NCBI GenBank assembly: GCA_030630395.1
Contig: DAOVNE010000055.1
Span: 1 to 7,449, forward strand
Length of the DNA stretch: 7,449 nt
Reading direction: 5' to 3'
Source: Candidatus Eiseniibacteriota bacterium
GTDB taxonomy: Bacteria > Joyebacterota > Joyebacteria > Joyebacterales > Joyebacteraceae
Below are positions 1 through 6,998 of the stretch, piece by piece. The position numbers and the translations under genes are program-made. Position 1 is the stretch's first letter, and each line of letters starts with the position of its first letter. The notes under the pieces were generated by a model. It did not search any database. It was given only the letters and a program-made list of their open reading frames with translations, and was not told where the DNA came from.

Positions 1-1277
1 ACCCACTCCTTCGCCCTCGTTCGCGTGTCAACCACCGCGAGTGCACTCAAGTATCTGACGGACGGAACGGCAGCAGCGGCGATGATCACAAGCGCCGCGG
101 CGAGTGCGCGATGGCGGCGTACCGCGAGGCGAGCGAAGAGTCCCTCCAACCCGACGGCTGCCAGAAAGGCCACAGAGGGGAGCGCAAGTGTGAGATACGT
201 AGCTCGTTTGACGGTCAGAAGACTCATGACCAGAAGAACTGCTATCGAGAAGGAGACGGCGATCACCTTCGCCGAGGCCGCGTCGGCTATGGTCGGCTCC
301 CCTGTGAGCGCGGCCGGACGATGGCGGCGATGAGCGTAGCTAAGCTTCGCGCTCCAGAGCCCTATGGGCAGGAGCGCGCCTACCGCGGCCATCAGCATCA
401 CTACCCAGCCGACACCACGACCCAGGCTCTCCATGACGATCTCGCGCAGACCGGCTGCGTACGATGACGCCTCCTGTGCAATCCCGGCCTCCGAAACCAT
501 CGTGAACTGACGCAGGACGTCTCTCGTGAACTCGTCGCTCGAGAGAAGCGCGTAGGGAGTTCCGATGAGGAAGCCGGCAACGATGGCGACCCCGGATACC
601 GGCAGAAGCCAGAGGCCTCCCCGTCTCCGCCTGACGAGCACAACCAGGGCGACCAGCGCTCCGATCGCCGCCAGCGCTCCCGGGTACTTGGCCGATGCCG
701 AGAGCCCGGCCAGGAACCCCGACAGGAGGATGAATGAGGATCGCGACGACCTGCATGCGTAGAGCGCGGCCAGAAGTGAGCCGGCTGCTATCATCGCTGC
801 CATGACGTCAGGCGTGGCGTAGTGAGAATCACGAACATGGAGAAAGAGAACGGCGAGAATCGCAGCCGCAGTCAGCCCCACGTAGCTTCCGAACGACTTG
901 CGCCCGAAGAGCCATGTGATCCAGACCGTCACGACTCCGGATGCCGCCGACACGATGCGACCCATGAGCCAGAACGGCGACAGATCGGTGAGATAGGCCT
1001 TAACAAGGTCCGGGGGAACTGAGAACGTCCCCATGAGCTTCCCGATAACGTAGTAGCAGCCGTAGATGCCGAACATCACGTACATGGTCAGGGAGGGCCA
1101 GCGAAACCAATGTGGATTCAGGTCCCCGGTGCCGAAGCCGAGCGCATGGAAGAGAATCGAGCCCTCGTCCGGATGATAGGCGTGCGGGAGGCCCCACGTG
1201 ATTCCCCAGAAGCGGATCACGGAGGCCCCCACTAGAATTGCGATGAGCGTCGCGATTTCGGCACGCCTGTTCAACAC
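1..1277 (-). CDS. GT39/ArnT-like polyprenyl-phosphate-sugar glycosyltransferase, 3' end missing
   Basis: Hand translation of the minus strand is open for 425 codons from a GTG at 1277 to the window edge. Seen: a first membrane helix at about residues 8-26, followed by the acidic 'HPDE' motif (D37-E38) in the first extracytoplasmic loop, then 'GRIVSA' (106-111), 'HVRDSHYATPD' (147-157), 'AKYPGA', 'GTPYALL', many further hydrophobic helices, and a final 'VDTRTRAKEWV'. In GT-C family PMT_2/GT39 enzymes the early DE pair is catalytic, and the DTR..A..W stretch opens the C-terminal soluble domain, so roughly 80-130 residues are probably missing. It should sit in the inner membrane and transfer a sugar from a polyprenyl-phosphate donor to an acceptor outside. 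GTG was chosen because GAGGAG lies just upstream and the preceding in-frame codon is the stop of the SMR gene; TTG at 1274 is an alternative start. The substrate cannot be told from the sequence. Confidence 0.88.
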   Translation of the reverse strand, partial: MLNRRAEIATLIAILVGASVIRFWGITWGLPHAYHPDEGSILFHALGFGTGDLNPHWFRWPSLTMYVMFGIYGCYYVIGKLMGTFSVPPDLVKAYLTDLSPFWLMGRIVSAASGVVTVWITWLFGRKSFGSYVGLTAAAILAVLFLHVRDSHYATPDVMAAMIAAGSLLAALYACRSSRSSFILLSGFLAGLSASAKYPGALAAIGALVALVVLVRRRRGGLWLLPVSGVAIVAGFLIGTPYALLSSDEFTRDVLRQFTMVSEAGIAQEASSYAAGLREIVMESLGRGVGWVVMLMAAVGALLPIGLWSAKLSYAHRRHRPAALTGEPTIADAASAKVIAVSFSIAVLLVMSLLTVKRATYLTLALPSVAFLAAVGLEGLFARLAVRRHRALAAALVIIAAAAVPSVRYLSALAVVDTRTRAKEW

Positions 1278-1637
1278 CTAGCTCCTCGAGATAACGAGTA
1301 CGCCTGCGATGATGATCACAAGACCGGCCACACGCAGCGCGGAGATGTGCTCACCCAGCAGGAGCCACGAAGCAATGAAAACGATGACGTAGGCCAGACT
1401 CACCATGGGATACGCCAGACTCAGATCGACATTCGATACGACGGCGATCCAGAGCACGGCGCTTATGCCGTAGCAGAGGAACCCGACGAAGACCTGGGGC
1501 ACCTTGAGTATCGGGACAAGCTGACTCCACACCGATCCCGCCGAGACCTCGCCGTAGATCATCATCCCCTTCTTCATGATGATCTGGCCGGTTGCGCCAA
1601 GCATCACAGCCAGCAGGATCAATGGAATCCCCTTCAT
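1278..1637 (-). CDS. SMR/ArnE-like four-helix membrane protein, putative polyprenyl-phosphate-sugar flippase subunit
   Basis: The 119-residue product is almost entirely hydrophobic, with four predicted membrane segments at about 4-22, 45-66, 72-94 and 101-117. The 'LSLAYPMVSLAYV' stretch (72-84) is typical of the small multidrug resistance/EamA-like fold. EmrE-type drug pumps need glutamate 14 in helix 1. Aligning on the shared 'MK' after helix 1 puts Gly14 here, so a proton-coupled drug pump is unlikely and an ArnE/ArnF-like role fits better. Position supports this: it overlaps the GT2 gene by four bases (ATGA) and abuts the GT39 gene, so it probably moves the GT2 product across the inner membrane. 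ArnE and ArnF work as a pair, whereas only one such gene is visible here, so it may act as a homodimer. An AAGGGGGG ribosome binding site precedes the ATG by seven bases. The flippase role is inference; a polytopic SMR-fold protein is secure. Confidence 0.82.
   Translation of the reverse strand: MKGIPLILLAVMLGATGQIIMKKGMMIYGEVSAGSVWSQLVPILKVPQVFVGFLCYGISAVLWIAVVSNVDLSLAYPMVSLAYVIVFIASWLLLGEHISALRVAGLVIIIAGVLVISRS
1282..1287 (-). promoter_or_regulatory. Ribosome binding site deciding the GTG start of the GT39 gene
   Basis: On the minus strand GAGGAG sits inside the last codons of the SMR gene, four bases before GTG (1277-1275) and seven before TTG (1274-1272). It is a strong Shine-Dalgarno match. 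It supports independent initiation of the GT39 gene even though the previous gene ends directly before it in the same frame. Confidence 0.7.
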
Positions 1638-2401
1638 GCGGTTACCCCCCTTCGCTGTCTCCGGATGGCACGCCTCCCGGCGGCGATCATCTTGAGATAG
1701 CGTCCAATTGTGTCACCGATGTTCATCTTGCTGGCCCCACCCTTGAGGTCATATCGAAGAATGAGCGGCACCTCTCCCACCTTCGCGGGAAGGTAGGCAC
1801 ACTTGATCAGTATCTCAGCCGATGAGACGAATCCCTGCTCCGTGATGAACCCATCACCATAGGTTGCGAAAGCACGTGCGATGACGGAGCTTCTGTACGC
1901 CCTGTATCCGCACGAGTAGTCGCGTGCTCCCTTGACCGGGAGGAACATCCTGAGCATGAGACTCGCTCCCCTGCTCAGGATCGCCCTCAAGGGCGAGAGT
2001 CCTATCTCCTCACCGCCGGGCGCGTACCGTGAGGCAATGACCACATCGTACCCCTCGTCAATCCTGGCCAGCATCGAAGGTATGACGTCGGGGTCGTGGG
2101 TGTTGTCGGTGTCCATGACCACGAGAACGTCGCCCTCGGCCAGATGGTCCCTTGCCCACGAGAAGCCGGTCTTGAGCGCCTCTCCCAGACCCCTGTTGAC
2201 CTCGTGAATCACGACCTCGAGATCCACGCCGAGGTCATCGGCCTTCTTTCGCCCCAGCTCGACAGTGGAATCGGAGCTGCCGTCGTCCACGAGAAGCACC
2301 GACCCTCGATCGCTGAGACCGTTCAGGACCGGCGCGATCCGCTCAAGGAGCGGACCGACGGAGTCCGACTCGTTGTAGGCTGGAAGCATGACGACGACCA
2401 T
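1634..2401 (-). CDS. Family-2 glycosyltransferase, polyprenyl-phosphate sugar synthase type (DPM1/ArnC-like)
   Basis: The 255-residue product has a GT-A fold signature from its first residues: 'PAYNES' (7-12), 'VDDGSSD' (38-44), 'NRGLGEA' (69-75), and the metal-binding DxD region 'MDTDNTHDP' (96-104). It continues with 'ASRY' (123-126), the acceptor-side 'RDYSCGYRAYR' (160-170), 'TEQGF' (187-191) and 'GGASKM' (221-226). This order and the length match dolichyl-phosphate mannose synthase-like enzymes, which transfer a sugar from a nucleotide donor to polyprenyl phosphate on the cytoplasmic face. No C-terminal membrane helices are present, unlike ArnC or GtrB, so it is probably peripheral, attached through its basic tail 'RRAIRRQRRG' (243-252). 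AGGAG lies eight bases before the ATG. Its stop overlaps the start of the SMR gene, suggesting translational coupling and a joint pathway. The family is sure; the sugar is unknown. Confidence 0.9.
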   Translation of the reverse strand: MVVVMLPAYNESDSVGPLLERIAPVLNGLSDRGSVLLVDDGSSDSTVELGRKKADDLGVDLEVVIHEVNRGLGEALKTGFSWARDHLAEGDVLVVMDTDNTHDPDVIPSMLARIDEGYDVVIASRYAPGGEEIGLSPLRAILSRGASLMLRMFLPVKGARDYSCGYRAYRSSVIARAFATYGDGFITEQGFVSSAEILIKCAYLPAKVGEVPLILRYDLKGGASKMNIGDTIGRYLKMIAAGRRAIRRQRRGVTA

Positions 2402-2439
2402 CTCGGTTTCTCCTGGGAAATCGGTTCAGGTGCAACGTC

Positions 2440-2452
2440 CGGTGGAACACCG
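2440..2452 (-). other. Short perfect hairpin between wecB and the GT2 gene
   Basis: Directly after the wecB TAG the minus strand reads CGGTG-TTC-CACCG, a perfect five-base-pair stem with a three-base loop. No T run follows, so it is not a standard terminator. It may be a processing or stability element, or chance. The rest of the 51-base gap holds only the GT2 ribosome binding site. Confidence 0.4.
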
Positions 2453-3595
2453 CTAGAGTCTCGGACTGAACTCCTCAAACGGATCGAATCCGTCGAGTCC
2501 AAATGCGCCCGCTATCGCTGACGCGATCCTCTCGCTGGCGCAGCCGTCTCCGTACGGGTTCACTGCTTCAGCCATTCGTTCGTAGCGTGCTTCGTCGGTG
2601 AGCAGACTCGATATCTCCCCGAACACGGCGTCCTCATCAGTTCCAACCAGTCGCACGGTTCCCACCGCTACCGCCTCGGGCCGCTCCGTCTCGTTTCTGA
2701 GAACGAGAACCGGCTTCCCGAGCGCGGGGGCCTCCTCCTGGAGGCCACCCGAGTCGGTGACGACGATGTGCGCCTCCTTCATGAGCCTTACGAGCACCGG
2801 GTATTCGACGGGATCGAGAAGATGGATCCGGTCGTGACCGCCCAGGATCGAGCGCGCAGGCCGCTGTACGTTTGGATTCAGATGCACGGGGTAGACTATG
2901 CTCAGATCGGGGAAGCGGTCCGCGGCCGCCCGAAGAGCCCGGCACACTCCCTCAAGTGGAGCACCGAAGTTCTCACGGCGGTGCGCAGTGACGAGGAGCA
3001 TCCGACCGCCGGACGGAACCGGCAGATCAGGAAGACGGGGATCGTCCGCGACCGACAGAAGGGCATCTATCACCGTGTTGCCCGTGACGAAGATGGACTC
3101 CTCGGATACCCCGGACCTGAGGAGATTCCGCCTGGACTCCGCCGTCGGCGCGAAGTGATAGGACGAGAGCGAGTCAGCGAGAACCCGGTTCATCTCCTCG
3201 GGGAAGGGATAATACATATCGTTGGTTCTCAAACCCGCCTCGACGTGGCCGACGGGGATCTTGTGATAGAAACTCGCGAGTGCCGCGGCCATGGTCGTCG
3301 TCGTGTCACCGTGAACGAGCACCAGGTCCGGCGCGAGATCCGTGAGTACGGTCTCGAGCCCACCCAGGACATCGGCCGTTATCTGCCAGAGCGTCTGATC
3401 CTCGCGCATGATGTTCAGATCCGCATCCGGCACAATACCGAAGAACCCGAGCACCTGATCCAGCATCTCCCGATGCTGAGCCGTGACGCAGACCAGGGAC
3501 TCCAATACATCGTTGTGGCGCCTGAGTTCGGAGATCACAGGCGCCATCTTGATGGCTTCCGGTCGGGTGCCGAATATGGCAAGGACTCTGGGCAC
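2453..3595 (-). CDS. wecB: UDP-N-acetylglucosamine 2-epimerase (non-hydrolysing)
   Basis: The 380-residue protein is full length for the family. It interconverts UDP-GlcNAc and UDP-ManNAc in the cytoplasm, supplying ManNAc (or ManNAcA after oxidation) for surface polysaccharide. Diagnostic motifs occur in order: 'FGTRPEAIKMAP' (8-19), 'QHREMLDQ' (40-47), 'HGDTTTT' (95-101), 'HVEAGLRT' (117-124), 'FPEEMNR' (131-137), 'TAHRREN' (203-209), 'PVHLNPNV' (236-243), 'DSGGLQEEAP' (281-290) and 'RNETERPEA' (300-308). By alignment with E. coli WecB, the catalytic Asp, Glu, Glu and His correspond to D97, E119, E133 and H205, all present, so the enzyme should be active. The start is GTG at 3595, since 'GTG CCC AGA' begins right at the conserved N-terminus and AGGAGGGGAA lies immediately upstream. 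It follows the kinase gene after 22 bases. No ManNAc dehydrogenase (WecC) is visible in the window. Confidence 0.96.
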   Translation of the reverse strand: MPRVLAIFGTRPEAIKMAPVISELRRHNDVLESLVCVTAQHREMLDQVLGFFGIVPDADLNIMREDQTLWQITADVLGGLETVLTDLAPDLVLVHGDTTTTMAAALASFYHKIPVGHVEAGLRTNDMYYPFPEEMNRVLADSLSSYHFAPTAESRRNLLRSGVSEESIFVTGNTVIDALLSVADDPRLPDLPVPSGGRMLLVTAHRRENFGAPLEGVCRALRAAADRFPDLSIVYPVHLNPNVQRPARSILGGHDRIHLLDPVEYPVLVRLMKEAHIVVTDSGGLQEEAPALGKPVLVLRNETERPEAVAVGTVRLVGTDEDAVFGEISSLLTDEARYERMAEAVNPYGDGCASERIASAIAGAFGLDGFDPFEEFSPRL

Positions 3596-3605
3596 TTCCC
3601 CTCCT
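3596..3605 (-). promoter_or_regulatory. Ribosome binding site supporting the GTG start of wecB
   Basis: The minus strand reads AGGAGGGGAA directly before GTG at 3595-3593. The AGGAGG core is a near-perfect Shine-Dalgarno sequence, four bases from the start. It sits in the 22-base gap after the kinase stop and fixes the non-ATG start. Confidence 0.75.
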
Positions 3606-3617
3606 GATGCGAAGCTG

Positions 3618-5855
3618 CTAGCTGTCCCTTCGGTTCTCCTCTGAACTCGTGGATCCGTACCCGTAGTACTTGTAGTCGTAGTAGTACGGCAGCACGTGCT
3701 CGAAGTTGTTCACGACGACGCCGACAACGTTGTCCTTCTCCTCCTGCTGTAGCTCCAGCCCGCGCAGGATCACCTCGCGCGGAGTGACGCCTGCCTTGAG
3801 AACCATGACGACCGCGTCCACACGCCCACCGATGAACAGCGCATCGGGCACAGCCACGTTCGGAGCAGTGTCGATCACGACGTGGTCGTATTCGGAAAGG
3901 AGTTCGGACATCACGCGTGATTCGGGGAACGACTCAACGACTCTCGTCACCTCTTGCTGGAGAGCCCCGGCCGGGAGAACGTCGAGATTGGCAAGCGCCG
4001 TGGGTTTGATATCCCCATCGGCGAGGTTCCCTCGGTTGATCGCGTCGGAGAGGCCCGTGGTGTTGTCTACCTCCATCACGCGGTGTATGCGGGGCTTTCG
4101 GAGATCACAGTCCACGAGTATGGTCCGCCCCGCGTGGTGTCGAGCCAACGTAATGGCCAGGCTCGCCGCCGTCGTTGTCTTGCCCTCGCCGCGGTTGGAG
4201 CTTGTAACCAGAATCGATCTCGGCACTCCTCTTCCGCTCTTCGCGAGCTTGCGCGTCAGCCTGCGGAATTCAAACGAGATCGGCGTCTCCCGTAGCAGGT
4301 GCTTCAGGATCTGTGGATCACCCCTGGTCGGCGTGGAGTGGTTGCGTCTGTGCTCACTCTCCGCCTGAGTGATCTTCTGGAAGATCTCCGCGTTGGGAAC
4401 GGTCGCCAACGTCGGAAGTCCAAGCGTAGCCTCCACATCTTCCACGCTCTTGAATGACGTATCACTCTGCTCCGCGGCCAGAACCAGACCAAGCCCGACA
4501 ACCAGGCCTCCTAGTATCGAAAGCACCAGAATCATGGTCTTGTCCGGCGCGACCGGACCCATCGGGCGCGTCGGTGGCTCGATTATCTCGAAACGTCCCC
4601 CGGCTCTTGCTGCCTCCAGCGCCTCCGTGATCTGCCCTGCCGCTGACTGCTCCAGAAACGCCGAGTAGAGAGCCCTGTTGCTTTCGACTTCCTGCATGAG
4701 GCGCGTCAGTTCCAGCTCGGCCTCCGGCGCGTTCGCCATTCCCTGGGTGTAGGTCCACATGAACCGCGAGAGCGTGCGCTGGCGCTGCGCGATCATCTCC
4801 ACTTCGGCCTCAACGACCTTCAGTTCGGCGAAGGCATCGATGGCTGCGACGCTCGCACCCGGCGCCTCTCGGACTGCAATCGTCTTGGATGTGCTTCTGA
4901 GAAGGTCCTTCTTCTCAGCGATGCTCACGTACAGGGAGTGGATCTCGGGACCGTCGCCTGAGCCTCTGACAAGAGCCGGAGCCACCTCGTACTCCAGAGA
5001 CACGAGCTGGGTTCTGATGGCATCCAGCTCCTCGAAGGTCTCATCTGCCAGGGCACGGGATGTCGCATCTCCGAGGCTCCTGAGCGCACTGCGTCGGTCG
5101 TTGAGCCTGAGCTGTGCGTCGCTTCCCTCTACCATCGCCTGACTGATCAGCACGTCGACGCGACCCACGTTCTGCGAGTTGACGGGGTTCGCGATGGTCG
5201 CCCTCGTTATCCGCCCCTCCTGATAGGACCGCAGACGCTGCTCCGCCTCATCGAGCTTCTGCTTGTAGATGACCAGCTGCTCAACACTGAAGTCGTGGAT
5301 CGAGCGGATCTCAGTGAGCTGCTGGCGATTCGAAGCCGACACGAATGCGTTCGTGATATGCTGCGCCAACAACACGGCGCGGTCCGGATCCAGATCCCGC
5401 ACAACGACCTTGAAGACGTTGGCAGCGGTTCGTATCACGGCGACACGGGTCTCGAGGAATTCGACCATTCTCGCCTCGGCATACTCTTCGACACTGAGAG
5501 ACGGATCCTTCTCATACATCTTCTCCGCCCAACCCCTCACGCCTGGATCATCCGTCATGTCGAGGGCACGCACGAGCTCGACGAGAAACGTCCTGCTCTT
5601 CGCCTTCTCCTGCAGCCGAGACAGCTGATCCTCAGCATGAGAACTCCCGACGAGCCTGGCGAGCGGTGCGGACAGCTGCTCCTGGGTCCGCATCGCAACC
5701 GTACTGGTCGCCTCGTACACGGGACTGAGCGAGATGCTGATGAAGAACCCGGCTATCCCACCCACGATCACTGGTATGAAGACCAGCCACCTCTTTCTCC
5801 AGAGTGCCCGCACGTAGCTCCTTATATCGATTTGTGCTGTCTCCTGCTCGCGCAT
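3618..5855 (-). CDS. Wzz-type polysaccharide co-polymerase fused to BY-family tyrosine autokinase
   Basis: A 745-residue inner-membrane protein with the proteobacterial-style fused layout. An N-terminal cytoplasmic segment (1-22) leads to membrane helix 1 (about 23-43). A long periplasmic region (about 44-438) follows, rich in heptad-like helices at 190-290 and 340-410. A proline-rich 'EPPTRPMGPVAP' (426-437) precedes helix 2 (about 440-460), and the cytoplasmic kinase follows. Kinase motifs: 'FEFRRLTRKL' (528-537, oligomerisation helix), Walker A 'TSSNRGEGKT' (551-560, K559), Walker A' 'ILVDCDLRKP' (579-588) and Walker B 'VVIDTAP' (659-665, D662). The tail carries seven tyrosines between 724 and 733 ('YYYDYKYYGY'), the usual autophosphorylation cluster. 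Such proteins control chain length and export by cycling between phosphorylated and non-phosphorylated oligomers. The usual Walker A proline is Arg555 here. It lies 20 bases after the exporter gene, its expected OM partner. No cognate phosphatase is seen in the window. A GGGGGA three bases before the ATG is a weak, closely spaced ribosome site. Confidence 0.95.
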   Translation of the reverse strand: MREQETAQIDIRSYVRALWRKRWLVFIPVIVGGIAGFFISISLSPVYEATSTVAMRTQEQLSAPLARLVGSSHAEDQLSRLQEKAKSRTFLVELVRALDMTDDPGVRGWAEKMYEKDPSLSVEEYAEARMVEFLETRVAVIRTAANVFKVVVRDLDPDRAVLLAQHITNAFVSASNRQQLTEIRSIHDFSVEQLVIYKQKLDEAEQRLRSYQEGRITRATIANPVNSQNVGRVDVLISQAMVEGSDAQLRLNDRRSALRSLGDATSRALADETFEELDAIRTQLVSLEYEVAPALVRGSGDGPEIHSLYVSIAEKKDLLRSTSKTIAVREAPGASVAAIDAFAELKVVEAEVEMIAQRQRTLSRFMWTYTQGMANAPEAELELTRLMQEVESNRALYSAFLEQSAAGQITEALEAARAGGRFEIIEPPTRPMGPVAPDKTMILVLSILGGLVVGLGLVLAAEQSDTSFKSVEDVEATLGLPTLATVPNAEIFQKITQAESEHRRNHSTPTRGDPQILKHLLRETPISFEFRRLTRKLAKSGRGVPRSILVTSSNRGEGKTTTAASLAITLARHHAGRTILVDCDLRKPRIHRVMEVDNTTGLSDAINRGNLADGDIKPTALANLDVLPAGALQQEVTRVVESFPESRVMSELLSEYDHVVIDTAPNVAVPDALFIGGRVDAVVMVLKAGVTPREVILRGLELQQEEKDNVVGVVVNNFEHVLPYYYDYKYYGYGSTSSEENRRDS

Positions 5856-5875
5856 GTGTCCCCCACGTGTAGTGC

Positions 5876-6880
5876 CTATGGTTGAGTCTGGCTGCTCAGT
5901 TGTTGCTGGAGCCTCGAATCGTCGAGCGTCCGATCGACTGTGAGATACAGGAGATAGCCCTGCAGAACGCTCGTCGTCGCACTCAGTAGCGAGCCGGCGC
6001 CGCTCAGAAGAACATCACCGATGCTTGAGCCCTCCATCGGTACGACGATTCTGTCGCCCCCCGAGAGCCGGAACGGACGGGCCGCCCCATCGCTGGTTAT
6101 GCGAGTCAGGTCCACGTTCGCTGCGACCTGACTTCCACCGGCATCCATCACGACGACGACGTCTGACAGCTTGGCCTCTCTGGTCGTTCCCCCCGCCAGA
6201 GCGAGAACCTGGAGGAGGTCCATGCCCTCGGTCAGCGGATAGGCGCCGGGACGATTGACCTCACCAAGCACGTAGACGTTCCCCGAACCCGTCACGCCAC
6301 CTCCGTAGGAGGCCGGAAACTCGATTGTGTCACCCGGCCTGAGCTCCGGCAGCGCGCCGGCCATCTCACCCCGCATGTAGGCGCTGAGATCGATTGAGAT
6401 CACCTCCGGCCCCGCGGCGGTCGGGCGAACGATAGCGACCGACGAGAGATCAGCCATCGGGAGAGGCCCCCCGGCCTCACTCAGCACCTGGAGGATGTCC
6501 GGCAGCCGTTCGAAGCTGTAGCGTCCGGGCATTGCCACCTGACCGGTCAGGAAGATGGCCTGGCTGTTGAACTGGACGATCGTCACTGTTACCTGATTCG
6601 TCTCTCTCGTGTAGTCCCGGAGCCGCAGTGTGAGTTCGCGGCCGAGCGCCGTGGGCGTCATGCCCTGTGCCATCAGCTCCCCGACCGGTGGGAATGTGAT
6701 AAGCCCGTTCGTGCGGACGACTATGTTCCTGTCCAAATCCGCGTGTCGCCAGACAGAGACAGCGAGAATGTCGCCTGCGCCGATCATGTACTCCGCCTGC
6801 TGTGCCGTGGCCACCGGCGAGAGGACCGTCATCGTGACCAGCACTGGAAGAAGGGCTGCGAGAAGACTGTGTCTACACAT
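5876..6880 (-). CDS. Wza-like polysaccharide export protein (Poly_export plus SLBB domains)
   Basis: A 334-residue exported protein. Residues 1-26 form a Sec signal peptide with a likely cut at 'VATA|QQ'. The Poly_export domain spans about 29-103 and includes the family hallmark 'IGAGDILAVSVWRH' (33-46) and 'NGLITFPPVG' (58-67). Two SLBB-type beta-grasp repeats follow, at about 107-190 and 201-281, each with the recurrent 'G.V..PG.Y' pattern ('GQVAMPGRY', 113-121; 'GEVNRPGAY', 206-214) and a later '.GD.I..P'. It should form the outer-membrane or periplasmic channel for polysaccharide, working with the co-polymerase/kinase encoded 20 bases downstream. There is no lipobox: the only early cysteine is residue 2, before the hydrophobic core, so it is not a Wza-style lipoprotein. 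A hydrophobic/amphipathic tail (about 288-314) could be the membrane-crossing helix. AAGGGGGA lies eight bases before the ATG. It is the first gene of the run. Confidence 0.94.
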   Translation of the reverse strand: MCRHSLLAALLPVLVTMTVLSPVATAQQAEYMIGAGDILAVSVWRHADLDRNIVVRTNGLITFPPVGELMAQGMTPTALGRELTLRLRDYTRETNQVTVTIVQFNSQAIFLTGQVAMPGRYSFERLPDILQVLSEAGGPLPMADLSSVAIVRPTAAGPEVISIDLSAYMRGEMAGALPELRPGDTIEFPASYGGGVTGSGNVYVLGEVNRPGAYPLTEGMDLLQVLALAGGTTREAKLSDVVVVMDAGGSQVAANVDLTRITSDGAARPFRLSGGDRIVVPMEGSSIGDVLLSGAGSLLSATTSVLQGYLLYLTVDRTLDDSRLQQQLSSQTQP

Positions 6881-6886
6881 GGACTG

Positions 6887-6894
6887 ATCCCCCT
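6887..6894 (-). promoter_or_regulatory. Ribosome binding site of the export gene
   Basis: The minus strand reads AGGGGGAT, six bases upstream of the ATG at 6880. It is purine-rich and supports that start, which also yields a well-formed signal peptide. It is complementary to ATCCTCCT at 7133-7140 in the same leader (eight pairs, one of them G-U). Confidence 0.6.
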
Positions 6895-6981
6895 TGAATC
6901 ACCTGCGCCGAGCGACAGGTTCGTCTCTATCTGTTGTATCTGCCGTCACCTGTTACACTTCCCGAACAGAAGCCTCGCGCG

Positions 6982-6998
6982 GCGCCCCAATGTGGCGC
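6982..6998 (-). repeat. Leader hairpin, G+C-rich stem
   Basis: GCGCC and GGCGC form a five-pair stem around a seven-base loop (6987-6993), about 100 bases before the export gene start. No T run follows on the minus strand, so it is unlikely to be a terminator by itself. Chance formation is possible in G+C-rich sequence. Confidence 0.35.

Noticed and set aside
340..756. Minus-strand ORF of 138 codons, and other antisense or out-of-frame ORFs within 1-1277.
   Set aside because: The frame that starts at the 1277 GTG encodes a continuous GT39 protein with all family motifs through this region, so the others are shadows.
2440..2452. The hairpin after wecB as a rho-independent terminator.
   Set aside because: The stem is only five pairs and no T run follows; the downstream gene has its own ribosome site and no promoter of its own that I can see.
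2768..3607. Plus-strand ORF of 279 codons antisense to wecB.
   Set aside because: Long antisense ORFs are common opposite G+C-rich genes. The minus-strand frame carries every WecB motif, whereas this one has no recognisable domain.
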